The notes beneath the pieces were generated by a model, which saw only the letters and a list, made by a program, of their open reading frames with translations, did no database searches and had not been told where the DNA came from. A stretch of 12,846 nt of DNA. It comes from JAYZDB01 sp036338025. Lineage in GTDB: Bacteria > Planctomycetota > UBA1135 > UBA2386. Where the stretch lies: assembly GCA_036338025.1 (NCBI GenBank), contig JAYZDB010000322.1:1-12846 (forward strand), in the 5' to 3' direction. This document shows positions 1 through 6,759 of this stretch, piece by piece. A program made the position numbers and the translations under genes. The number at the start of each line of letters is the position of its first letter. Positions within the stretch are counted from its first letter, which is position 1.

Positions 1-476
1 GCTTCGTATGGGACCCCCAGGAAGGCCAGGGGAATGGCCTGCGCTGTCTTGTAGACCAGGATCTCCACCCAGTGGAAGTGGAAGTTCGCGATCCAATCGA
101 GGCGCTCGATCGAGTGGTGGACTTTGTGGAATTCCCAGAGAAACGGCAGCTTGTGTAGAGCGACGTGGGTGCACCACTGCACGAAGTCGGCCACCACCGT
201 GAACACCAGGCAATGCACCCAGATCGGCCAGGCCGCGCCGATGCTCGCGTCGGCTTCGATTCCCCAGGACCCCAGCAGCTCGATGGTCTCGACGAACACG
301 AAGTACAGCCAGGTTCCGAGCAGCAACTGGAGTACATGACCGTTCAAGGCCAGGAACAAGAGATCGCGTAGCCAGCCCCGGCGCAATGTCTGGTGCGGCC
401 GATGCCAGGGTGAGAGTTTCTCCGCGATCACGAAGAACAGGGACACGACGATCAGCCAGTGCCAGTACTGGTCCAT
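1..476 (-). CDS. sterol desaturase / fatty acid hydroxylase superfamily protein, C-terminus cut by window edge
   Basis: Partial gene: the ATG is at 476 and 158 codons are visible before the window ends. The family comprises membrane-embedded, His-box di-iron oxygenases that hydroxylate or desaturate sterols, fatty acids and related lipids. Visible in the protein are the first His box DFVQWCTHVALH (residues 97-108, HxxxH at 104/108), the second box FHKVHH (116-121, HxxHH) followed by SIERLDW, and HFHWVE at 133-138 where the family usually has an HPxE-like segment. The last His cluster would lie beyond the window. Hydrophobic stretches near residues 7-20, 48-66, 85-101 and 137-154 fit a multi-pass inner-membrane protein. 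The start codon shares its A with the stop of the upstream CPBP gene (TGATG), implying translational coupling. The family assignment is firm; the substrate cannot be told. Confidence 0.88.
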   Translation of the reverse strand, partial: MDQYWHWLIVVSLFFVIAEKLSPWHRPHQTLRRGWLRDLLFLALNGHVLQLLLGTWLYFVFVETIELLGSWGIEADASIGAAWPIWVHCLVFTVVADFVQWCTHVALHKLPFLWEFHKVHHSIERLDWIANFHFHWVEILVYKTAQAIPLAFLGVPYE

Positions 477-1390
477 CAGCTCTTTGAGTGCACTCGGCTT
501 GAGGGGGGAACGAAAGGTGTCTGGCGACCGGGTCGCAGACCGAGTCCTAGAAGGAACAGGCCGCAAGTCAACCAGAACAGGGCGCCGTCGTACTTGATGG
601 GACCGGAACCGAACAGCCAGTCGCGCTCCGCGAAGTTCCAATACAGCAGACACGCATCGGCCTTCACGTAGTAGACCAGGCCAGCGTGGATCCCGATTGT
701 CCAGGCCAGGCCAGCACGACGTACGACGGTGCACAGCAAGAGGCCGAGGAGGAACAGGCCTACGAACGGCACTGGATCGTGGAATGGACCGAGGAGGTTG
801 CCAAGCATCTCGCTGTAGACCGCGAGGCTGTCGTTCAGATCGAAGCTCGCTTGGGTCGGGACCTTGTCCGGGCGGGCGTAGTGAGCCAGGGCGTACACGC
901 CGCTGGACAGAACCGCACCGACCCAGAATCGGCCTCGCAATGACAGCCCGCGCAGCATGGTGTGACGAAACACCGGCTCCTCAACAACCGAGACCAACAG
1001 ACCGGTGAACACGGCCGTGGCGAGTCGATCCGGTCGAAAGATCTCGGGACGCATCCGCTCGGCGCCCATGTAGATCAGGGTGAGCGAGTACAGCGAGCAG
1101 AAGATGACGGTGACGAGGAGGCTTCCCAACAAGCCGCGCCAGGGATGGGCACCCGCGACCTCGCGGCACCACGCCCTGGTCGGAAATCCGAAATACCAGA
1201 GAAGTGCGCTGACACCGAGGATCATGATCAAGCGGGTGATGACGCTGTCGAGGCGCAGGCCGAGGGTAGGAGCGAGTACCGGCGCTACAAACATCGGCAG
1301 GATCAGCGCGGTGGTGATCAGTGTCCACAACTGCCAGGCGGGTCGGCGTGATCGAGGGGTATTGTCCAAAGTCGGCTGCTGCTGCTCCAT
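476..1390 (-). CDS. CPBP-family intramembrane protease-like membrane protein
   Basis: A 304-residue polytopic protein of the CPBP (CAAX protease and bacteriocin-processing, Abi/Rce1-like) family. These are glutamic-type intramembrane proteases with several proposed roles, including protein maturation and bacteriocin immunity. Conserved motif 1 is clear: EEPVFR at 137-142 (EExxxR, E137/E138/R142). Motif 2 is YALAH at 166-170 (H170, Y in place of the usual F). Motif 3 has H235 in GIHAG, but position +4 is Val rather than the common Asn/Asp, so activity is not certain. About eight hydrophobic segments are visible (roughly 21-42, 49-68, 86-107, 123-136, 154-170, 207-223, 228-242, 268-285), with a hydrophilic loop near 172-206. 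It follows argJ after 67 bases and overlaps the downstream hydroxylase gene by one base. No strong ribosome binding site precedes the ATG. The natural substrate is unknown. Confidence 0.8.
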   Translation of the reverse strand: MEQQQPTLDNTPRSRRPAWQLWTLITTALILPMFVAPVLAPTLGLRLDSVITRLIMILGVSALLWYFGFPTRAWCREVAGAHPWRGLLGSLLVTVIFCSLYSLTLIYMGAERMRPEIFRPDRLATAVFTGLLVSVVEEPVFRHTMLRGLSLRGRFWVGAVLSSGVYALAHYARPDKVPTQASFDLNDSLAVYSEMLGNLLGPFHDPVPFVGLFLLGLLLCTVVRRAGLAWTIGIHAGLVYYVKADACLLYWNFAERDWLFGSGPIKYDGALFWLTCGLFLLGLGLRPGRQTPFVPPSSRVHSKS

Positions 1391-1457
1391 GGGACCAGGG
1401 GGCGCGTCTATTGCAGGGTAGTTTTCCGTCCGCGCAACGCCAATGTTGCTTTTGCAA
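1391..1457 (-). other. argJ-CPBP intergenic gap, no clear terminator
   Basis: This is the longest gap on the leftward side of the arginine cluster, 67 bases. It contains one weak inverted repeat (GCAAC and GTTGC, about 6 bases apart, near 1433-1448) with no T-tract in the direction of transcription. I see no convincing promoter hexamers. Read-through from argJ into the CPBP gene is therefore plausible but not shown. Confidence 0.35.
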
Positions 1458-2663
1458 CTAGCTCCGGTAGTCGGCGTTGATGCTCACGTAGTCCCTGGTC
1501 AGGTCACAGCTCCAGACCTCGCCCTCGAACGGGCCGGTCCCCAGGTCTACCCCGATCACGACGGCGTCGTTCGCGCACAGGTACTCGCTGGCTGCCGCCT
1601 CGTTTTCTGGATGTGGCTCGCCATTGGAGAACAGATCGAATTCGCCGATCCAGACCCTCGCGTTGGCGATGTCGATCGGAAACCCCGAGGTCGCGGCGGC
1701 CGACAGGCTCCGGCCCCAGTTTGGATCTCGGCCGCAAATCGCTGTCTTGACCAGCGGGCTGGTAGCGATGAAGCGGCCTACATCGAGCGTGTCCTGGTCT
1801 GCGCGGGCACCTTTGATCTGGACGGTGACCAGGCGGCTCGCGCCCTCGCCGTCGCGTGCGATCATCCGGCTCAGGTCTCGGCTGGTGGCTGTGAGTTGAT
1901 CCTCTAGCGGGTAGACGTCCTGGTCATATTCGTTCTTGGTCGATTGGCAGACGTGACGGTGGGAGCTCCACAACAGCACCGTGTCGTTGGGCGAGGTATC
2001 GCCGTCGACTGTGACACGGTGGAAGCTCTCGTCCGCCAAGGCCCGCAGGCCAAAGCCCAGGTCTGCCGGGCTACAACCGTCGGTGACCAGGAACCCGAGC
2101 ATCGTCGCCATGTCGGGGTGGATCATCCCGGAACCCTTGGCGATGCCGGTGACCTGGATCGTCTCGCCGTCGCTTGTCGTCAGAGTGTCCGCGACCACCT
2201 TGGGGTGGGTGTCTGTTGTCATGATCGCCGTCGCGAACTCGTCGACACCGTCTTCACGAATCTTGGAGAGCAAGTCGGGCAATGCTGACTCGATCTTGTC
2301 GACCGGCAGATGAGCACCGATTGCGCCGGTGCTCATGAACAGCACCTGGTGCGGAGGGCAGTCGAGCAGTCTGGCCAGCGCCTTGCTGATCTTCTCGTTG
2401 TCCTGGATCCCCTGTTCGCCGGTTGCACAGTTGGCGTTGCCAGAGTTGACGAGCAAGGCCCGCACCCGTCCCGAGCTGCTGCGTAGATGCGCTTGACACA
2501 CCGGAATGTGGGCGCCGAGCAGGTGGTTCTGGGTGTAGAGGGCCCAGGCCGGCCAGGCCTCGTCGGCGACGATCAGCCCGAGATCGGTTGTGCCACTCTC
2601 CTTGATGCCAGCGGCGATGCCGGCGGCGCGGAATCCGGGCGGTAGAGAGTGCGCGTTCATCAT
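1458..2663 (-). CDS. argJ: bifunctional glutamate N-acetyltransferase / ornithine acetyltransferase ArgJ
   Basis: ArgJ transfers the acetyl group of N-acetylornithine to glutamate, releasing ornithine and regenerating N-acetylglutamate. Some family members can also use acetyl-CoA. The protein has 401 residues, usual for the family. The autoprocessing site is plain: KGSGMIHPDMATML (177-189), with predicted cleavage between A186 and T187 so that T187 becomes the N-terminal nucleophile of the beta subunit. The oxyanion-hole motif STGAIG is at 111-116, DGDTSPNDT at 220-228, RDPNWGR at 312-318, and the C-terminus DYVSINADYRS is typical. Two tandem ATGs (2663 and 2660) open the frame. The first overlaps the argA stop by four bases (ATGA), the second by one base. 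A dedicated argA next door suggests ArgJ may act mainly as the recycling transferase, but monofunctionality cannot be read from the sequence. Confidence 0.97.
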   Translation of the reverse strand: MMNAHSLPPGFRAAGIAAGIKESGTTDLGLIVADEAWPAWALYTQNHLLGAHIPVCQAHLRSSSGRVRALLVNSGNANCATGEQGIQDNEKISKALARLLDCPPHQVLFMSTGAIGAHLPVDKIESALPDLLSKIREDGVDEFATAIMTTDTHPKVVADTLTTSDGETIQVTGIAKGSGMIHPDMATMLGFLVTDGCSPADLGFGLRALADESFHRVTVDGDTSPNDTVLLWSSHRHVCQSTKNEYDQDVYPLEDQLTATSRDLSRMIARDGEGASRLVTVQIKGARADQDTLDVGRFIATSPLVKTAICGRDPNWGRSLSAAATSGFPIDIANARVWIGEFDLFSNGEPHPENEAAASEYLCANDAVVIGVDLGTGPFEGEVWSCDLTRDYVSINADYRS

Positions 2664-3202
2664 TTCTGCTGGGGAATGGGGATAGAGGTCATCGGAATGC
2701 CGAAGTTAGTGGCTGATTCCTCGACCTCGGATAGCACGCGTTCCATCGCAATCTCATCGCAGGCAGTGAACTTCGGGCAGTGCAAGCAGTCGTTGAACAC
2801 CTTGTGCGGCAGATTGCCGTGCGGCACGACTTCGAACCCCACCTTCTCGAAGAAGCCTTGCGCGTAGGTGAACGCGAACAACTTGGGGATGCCGAGTGCC
2901 ATCGCTTCATCGACCATCGCATCCACGAGTTGGCGACCGATGCCGCCCTTGTGGACCTCGGGATCGACGGCGACAGACCGTATTTCACCCAGGTCGGACC
3001 AGACCACATGCAGGGCCCCACAGCCGATAAATCTGTCCTCGAGGGTGGCGACGAAGAAGTCACGGATGTGTTCGATGACGGAGGCGGGAGAGCGAGGCAA
3101 CAGGATCTGCTGGAGGGCCAGCTCATTGACCAGCTTCAGGATCGGGCCACTGTCGTGGATGGTGGCTTTGCGGATCGTGATGTCGTTCATCTGGGTGGTC
3201 AT
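2660..3202 (-). CDS. argA: short GNAT-type N-acetylglutamate synthase
   Basis: A 180-residue GNAT acetyltransferase matching the short stand-alone N-acetylglutamate synthases, which make N-acetylglutamate from acetyl-CoA and glutamate, the first step of arginine synthesis. Visible hallmarks are LVNELALQQILLPRS (24-38), an IRDFF segment (46-50), GCGALHVVWSDLGEIRSVAVD (within 60-80), the acetyl-CoA loop HKGGIGRQL (84-92), FTYAQGFFEKVGFE (111-124), and the family's C-terminal cysteine motif DCLHCPKFTACDEIAM (138-153). It lacks the amino-acid-kinase domain of E. coli-type ArgA, so any arginine feedback would need another mechanism. The chosen ATG at 3202 overlaps the argH stop by four bases (ATGA); an internal ATG at 3190 is the alternative. 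The frame stays open far upstream inside argH, but that part is shadow. In Vibrio/Alteromonas relatives this domain is fused to ArgH; here it is separate. Confidence 0.92.
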   Translation of the reverse strand: MTTQMNDITIRKATIHDSGPILKLVNELALQQILLPRSPASVIEHIRDFFVATLEDRFIGCGALHVVWSDLGEIRSVAVDPEVHKGGIGRQLVDAMVDEAMALGIPKLFAFTYAQGFFEKVGFEVVPHGNLPHKVFNDCLHCPKFTACDEIAMERVLSEVEESATNFGIPMTSIPIPQQK

Positions 3203-4578
3203 CCTTGCACTCGCTGCTTCCAGGCTGCGACCTGGGCCTTGACCTGGACCGGCGCGGTGCCACCGATCGCCTTGCGCCGTGCGAGGACCGCCTCGACGGA
3301 GAGCTGCTCGCGTAGATCGCTGCCGAGTTCCGGGACCAGATCCTCGAGTTGTGCTTTTGGCAGGTCTTCGATTTCTACGTCGGCTTGGATTGCTGCACGT
3401 ACCGCCTGACCGCTTCGTTCGTGGGCATCGCGAAACGGCACGCCTGCCATCACCAGCAGATCGGCCAGGTCGGTGGCGTTGAGGTGTCCGACCTGGCTCT
3501 GGGCGCGGCAGCGGTCCTCGTTGAACTGCGCATTCTGGACCGCCGTGGTGGCGACCTTGACGCAAGCGATGCTGGTGTCGAGAGCGTCGAACAGCGCCTC
3601 CTTGTCTTCCTGCATGTCCTTGTTGTAGGCCAGCGGGAGCCCCTTGAGGGTCATCAGCAGGGTCTGCAAGCTGCCGACCACCCTGCCGACCTTGCCGCGG
3701 AGCAGTTCCATGGCGTCGGGGTTCTTCTTTTGGGGCATCAGGCTGCTGCCGGTTGCCACCGCATCGCTAAAGGACAGGTAGCCGGCTTCCTGGCTGGCGA
3801 AGAAAATCCAATCCTCGGCCAGCCGTGACAGGTGGGTCAGGATCAGCGAGCAGGCGAACACCACCTCGCAGGCATGATCGCGATCGCTGACCGCGTCCAA
3901 GCTGTTGCGGGTCGGTTCATCGAATCCGAGGGCGGCGGCGATTGCGCTGCGGTCGACTGGGAAGGCTGTGCCCGCCAAGGCCCCGCATCCGAGCGGGCAG
4001 GTGTCCATGCGTTCGTCGGCGTCGGCCAGCCGAGTCAGGTCGCGGTGGAGCATCTCCACGTAGGCGAGAGCGTGGTGACCGACGGTGATCGGTTGGGCGC
4101 GTTGCAGGTGGGTGAAGCCCGGGATCGGTAGCTCGGCGTGCTTCTCGGCCAGGTGGATCAAGGCCAGCAGCAGATTGACGAGTTCCCCGCTCAATTCGTC
4201 GATTGCTTCGTGCAACCAGAGCTTGAGGTCGGTCGCGACTTGATCGTTGCGGGATCGCCCGGTGTGGAGCTTCTTGGCGAGGTCCCCGACCCGCTTGCCG
4301 AGCTCAGTTTCTACAAAACTATGGATGTCCTCGGCATCGCTTTCGTCGAGTGGACTGGAGTCCTCGCGCAGTTCGTGGGCCATCTGCTCCAGGGCTGCAG
4401 TGATCTCGCCGGCCTCGGTAGCGTCCAGGACCCCGGCACCTTCCAGCGCTTGGGCCCAGGCGACACTGCCCTGCAGGTCCTGCTGAACCATGCGCTGGTC
4501 ATAGGACAGACTGCGATTGAATTCCTCGAAGAACGGATCCAAACCGCCTTCGAACCGGCCACCCCAGAGTTTTCCCAT
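3199..4578 (-). CDS. argH: argininosuccinate lyase
   Basis: ArgH cleaves argininosuccinate to arginine and fumarate, the last step of the pathway, as a cytoplasmic homotetramer of the fumarase/aspartase superfamily. The protein is 459 residues from the ATG, the usual length. It begins MGKLWGGRF like most ArgH proteins. It carries HTGRSRNDQVATD (105-117), the catalytic-His region GFTHLQRAQP (154-163), and the superfamily signature GSSLMPQKKNPD (277-288) containing the catalytic serine. The C-terminal GGTAPVQV stretch is also typical. An in-frame GTG directly before the ATG (4581) is an alternative start. A strong GGGAGG ribosome binding site lies 7 bases before the GTG and 10 before the ATG, inside the end of argG. 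Both starts overlap the argG stop. The stop codon overlaps the argA start by four bases. Confidence 0.97.
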   Translation of the reverse strand: MGKLWGGRFEGGLDPFFEEFNRSLSYDQRMVQQDLQGSVAWAQALEGAGVLDATEAGEITAALEQMAHELREDSSPLDESDAEDIHSFVETELGKRVGDLAKKLHTGRSRNDQVATDLKLWLHEAIDELSGELVNLLLALIHLAEKHAELPIPGFTHLQRAQPITVGHHALAYVEMLHRDLTRLADADERMDTCPLGCGALAGTAFPVDRSAIAAALGFDEPTRNSLDAVSDRDHACEVVFACSLILTHLSRLAEDWIFFASQEAGYLSFSDAVATGSSLMPQKKNPDAMELLRGKVGRVVGSLQTLLMTLKGLPLAYNKDMQEDKEALFDALDTSIACVKVATTAVQNAQFNEDRCRAQSQVGHLNATDLADLLVMAGVPFRDAHERSGQAVRAAIQADVEIEDLPKAQLEDLVPELGSDLREQLSVEAVLARRKAIGGTAPVQVKAQVAAWKQRVQG

Positions 4579-5786
4579 CACTTGCTGACCTCCCGTTGCA
4601 CACTGGCTGCAACCATGCCTGGTAGCCCATAGAGTTTCACGAAGCCACGGCTGTCGGCCTGGTCGAAGGCCGCACTATCGCCAAACGTCGCCAGATCCTC
4701 GGAGTAGAGGCTGTACGGGCTACGGGTCGAAACGGTCGTGGCCTGCCCCTTGTAGAGTTTGACATCGACGTCGCCAGTGACGTGCTCGGTGGCCTTGGCG
4801 AAGAAGGCGTCCATGGACTCGCGCAGTGGGTGGAACCAGCGGCCGGTGTACACCAGGTCCGTGTAGTCTGGCATCATCCGTTCGCAGGCGCGCATGGTGT
4901 CACGCTCGATCGTGATGGAGCGCAGACTCCGAAGGCCTTCCATGATGATCGTGCCGCCCGGTGTTTCGTAGACGCCGCGGGACTTCATGCCGACCAGGCG
5001 GTTCTCGGTGATGTCGATGCGGCCGACTCCGTGCTTGCCGCCGAGCTCGTTGAGCTTCTCCACCAGGCCGACCGCCGACAAGGTCTCACCGTTGACGGTG
5101 ACGGGAACCCCCTTGGCGAATCCGATGGTGACCAACTCGGAGGTGTCCGGCGCGTCCTCGGCCGAGGAACTCAGCATCCAGACGTCATCCGGTGCGCAGT
5201 TGGCGGGTTCCTCGAGCGCCCCACCTTCATGGCTGATGTGCCAGAGGTTGCGGTCACGCGAGTAGATCTTCTCCTTGGTGGCGGCGACCTCGATGCCGTG
5301 CTTGGCGGCGTATTCCAGGGCGTCCTCGCGGGACTTGATGTCCCAGTCCCGCCACGGGGCGATGATCTCCAGGTCGGGGTTCAGGCACATGTAGCCGAGC
5401 TCGAAGCGAACCTGATCATTGCCTTTACCGGTGCAGCCGTGGGCGACGTACTTGGCGCCGACTTCGTTGGCATAATCGACCTGCCCCTTGGAGAGTACTG
5501 GGCGTGCCATGCTGGTGCCGAGCAGGTAGCGGCCCTCGTAGACCGTCATCGCACGCAGGCACGGCCAGACGTAGTCGGTCAGGAACTCCTCACGCAGGTC
5601 ATCGACCTTGCAGGACGCGGCGCCGCTTCGGAGGGCCTTTTCTTCCAAGCCCTCGAGTTCGCTGGCGCCCTGGCCGACGTCGCCGGCGTAGCAGTGTACC
5701 TCAAGGCCATATTCGTCCTTGAGGTACTGAATGATGATGGAGGTGTCGAGTCCACCGGAGTAGGCGAGAACAACTTTGTCAGTCAT
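4578..5786 (-). CDS. argG: argininosuccinate synthase
   Basis: ArgG joins citrulline and aspartate, using ATP, to form argininosuccinate. The protein has 402 residues, normal for the short bacterial type. The N-terminal ATP-binding PP-loop is AYSGGLDTS (8-16). The second signature GCTGKGNDQVRFE runs 117-129, preceded by YLLGTSMARP (87-96). The later IKSRED and NLWHISHEGGALEEPAN segments match the type widespread in bacteria. The ATG at 5786 lies 13 bases after the argF stop, with no strong Shine-Dalgarno sequence. The stop TGA overlaps the argH ATG by one base. Nothing points to a broken or divergent enzyme. Confidence 0.97.
   Translation of the reverse strand: MTDKVVLAYSGGLDTSIIIQYLKDEYGLEVHCYAGDVGQGASELEGLEEKALRSGAASCKVDDLREEFLTDYVWPCLRAMTVYEGRYLLGTSMARPVLSKGQVDYANEVGAKYVAHGCTGKGNDQVRFELGYMCLNPDLEIIAPWRDWDIKSREDALEYAAKHGIEVAATKEKIYSRDRNLWHISHEGGALEEPANCAPDDVWMLSSSAEDAPDTSELVTIGFAKGVPVTVNGETLSAVGLVEKLNELGGKHGVGRIDITENRLVGMKSRGVYETPGGTIIMEGLRSLRSITIERDTMRACERMMPDYTDLVYTGRWFHPLRESMDAFFAKATEHVTGDVDVKLYKGQATTVSTRSPYSLYSEDLATFGDSAAFDQADSRGFVKLYGLPGMVAASVQREVSK
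4589..4594 (-). promoter_or_regulatory. ribosome binding site for argH
   Basis: GGGAGG on the minus strand lies inside the last codons of argG, 7 bases before a GTG and 10 bases before the ATG of argH. It is the best Shine-Dalgarno match in the operon. It supports efficient independent initiation at argH but does not decide between the two adjacent start codons. Confidence 0.65.
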
Positions 5787-5799
5787 CGTAGGTCGTGGG

Positions 5800-6747
5800 T
5801 TAGCGGTTGGGGGTCAGCATGCACATCACGGCTTTCTGTACGTGCAGGCGATTTTCGGCGATGTCGTAGACCACGGATTGGTCACTGTCCATGACAGCGG
5901 TGGTGACTTCGGCACCGCGGTGAGCGGGCAAACAGTGCATGAAGAGGGCGTTGTCGGCGGCGCGGTTCATCATTGTCTCGTCGACCTGGTAGTCGCTGAA
6001 CACGGCGGCGCGTTCTTCGGTCTCGTCTTCTTGGCCCATGCTGGCCCAGACATCGGTGTAGATGGCGTCGGCGCCTTCGGTAGCCTCGACCGGGTCGTTG
6101 AGGATGGAGATCTCGCTGCCAGTCACCTGGCCGGTCTTCATGGCTTCGTTGACTACCTTCGAGTTCGGTTCGTAGCCTTCTGGGGTGCACACGGTCATAT
6201 GAGCACCGAGCTTCGAGGCCACGTGGATCAGCGAGTGGCAGGTGTTGTTGCCGTCGCCGACGTAGCAGACCCGCTTGCCGCCTACGTCGCCCCACTTTTC
6301 GGTCAGGGTGAGGAAGTCCGCAAGCGCCTGGCAGGGGTGCAAGAAGTCTGACAGGCCGTTGATCACAGGAATCGAACAGCTGTTGGCCATCTCGGTGATC
6401 ACCCGGTGCTTGAAGGTGCGGAGTACGATGATGTCGGCCCAGCGCTCGAGGTTGAGCGCGACATCTTTGACGTTCTCACGGGAACCGATGCGGGCGTCTC
6501 GGTGATCCAGGAACACCGCACTGCCTCCCATGTCCTGGATCCCGATATCGAAGGTGAACCGGGTGCGCAGGCTGTCCTTCTCGAAGATCATCGCAACGCG
6601 ATGGTTCTCCAGGATGTCGGTGTAGACGTCGCGTCCTGCCTTCAACTTGATGGCAGTCTCCATGATGGACTTGACCTCCTCGGGCAACAGCTTGCCGGCT
6701 GAGATCAGGTCCTTGTGGGGGAGTTTGGGAAACGGGTTGTCAGTCAT
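5800..6747 (-). CDS. argF: ornithine carbamoyltransferase
   Basis: ArgF condenses ornithine and carbamoyl phosphate to citrulline. The protein has 315 residues, the usual length. The carbamoyl-phosphate loop reads SLRTR (59-63) in place of the E. coli STRTR, a variant seen in many other bacteria. HPCQALAD is at 137-144, VGDGNNTCHSL at 163-173, the ornithine-binding DVWASMG at 232-238, and HCLPAHRG at 271-278. The SMG and HCLP motifs favour true ornithine as substrate over N-acetyl- or N-succinylornithine, consistent with an upstream ArgJ that liberates ornithine. The ATG lies 12 bases after the argD stop without a clear ribosome binding site, and 13 bases separate its stop from argG. The carAB genes that supply carbamoyl phosphate are not nearby. 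Confidence 0.96.
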   Translation of the reverse strand: MTDNPFPKLPHKDLISAGKLLPEEVKSIMETAIKLKAGRDVYTDILENHRVAMIFEKDSLRTRFTFDIGIQDMGGSAVFLDHRDARIGSRENVKDVALNLERWADIIVLRTFKHRVITEMANSCSIPVINGLSDFLHPCQALADFLTLTEKWGDVGGKRVCYVGDGNNTCHSLIHVASKLGAHMTVCTPEGYEPNSKVVNEAMKTGQVTGSEISILNDPVEATEGADAIYTDVWASMGQEDETEERAAVFSDYQVDETMMNRAADNALFMHCLPAHRGAEVTTAVMDSDQSVVYDIAENRLHVQKAVMCMLTPNR

Positions 6748-6759
6748 GGCGAATCCGGG

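Noticed and set aside
1433..1448. GCAAC/GTTGC hairpin after argJ as a terminator
   Set aside because: A 5-bp stem followed by GC-rich sequence with no T-tract in the transcribed direction.
2660..3565. ArgA as a 301-residue protein starting at 3565
   Set aside because: The first 121 residues are Arg/Gly/Pro-rich out-of-frame argH sequence. The GNAT homology and the ATGA junction place the start at 3202.
4782..5894. Long plus-strand open frame of 370 codons opposite argG
   Set aside because: It is fully antisense to argG, has low-complexity Gly/Val/Asp-rich composition, and resembles no known family; long antisense frames are expected in GC-rich genes.
5800..6747. ArgF as an N-acetylornithine or N-succinylornithine carbamoyltransferase
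   Set aside because: DVWASMG and HCLPAHRG are those of ornithine carbamoyltransferase, and ArgJ in the operon supplies free ornithine.
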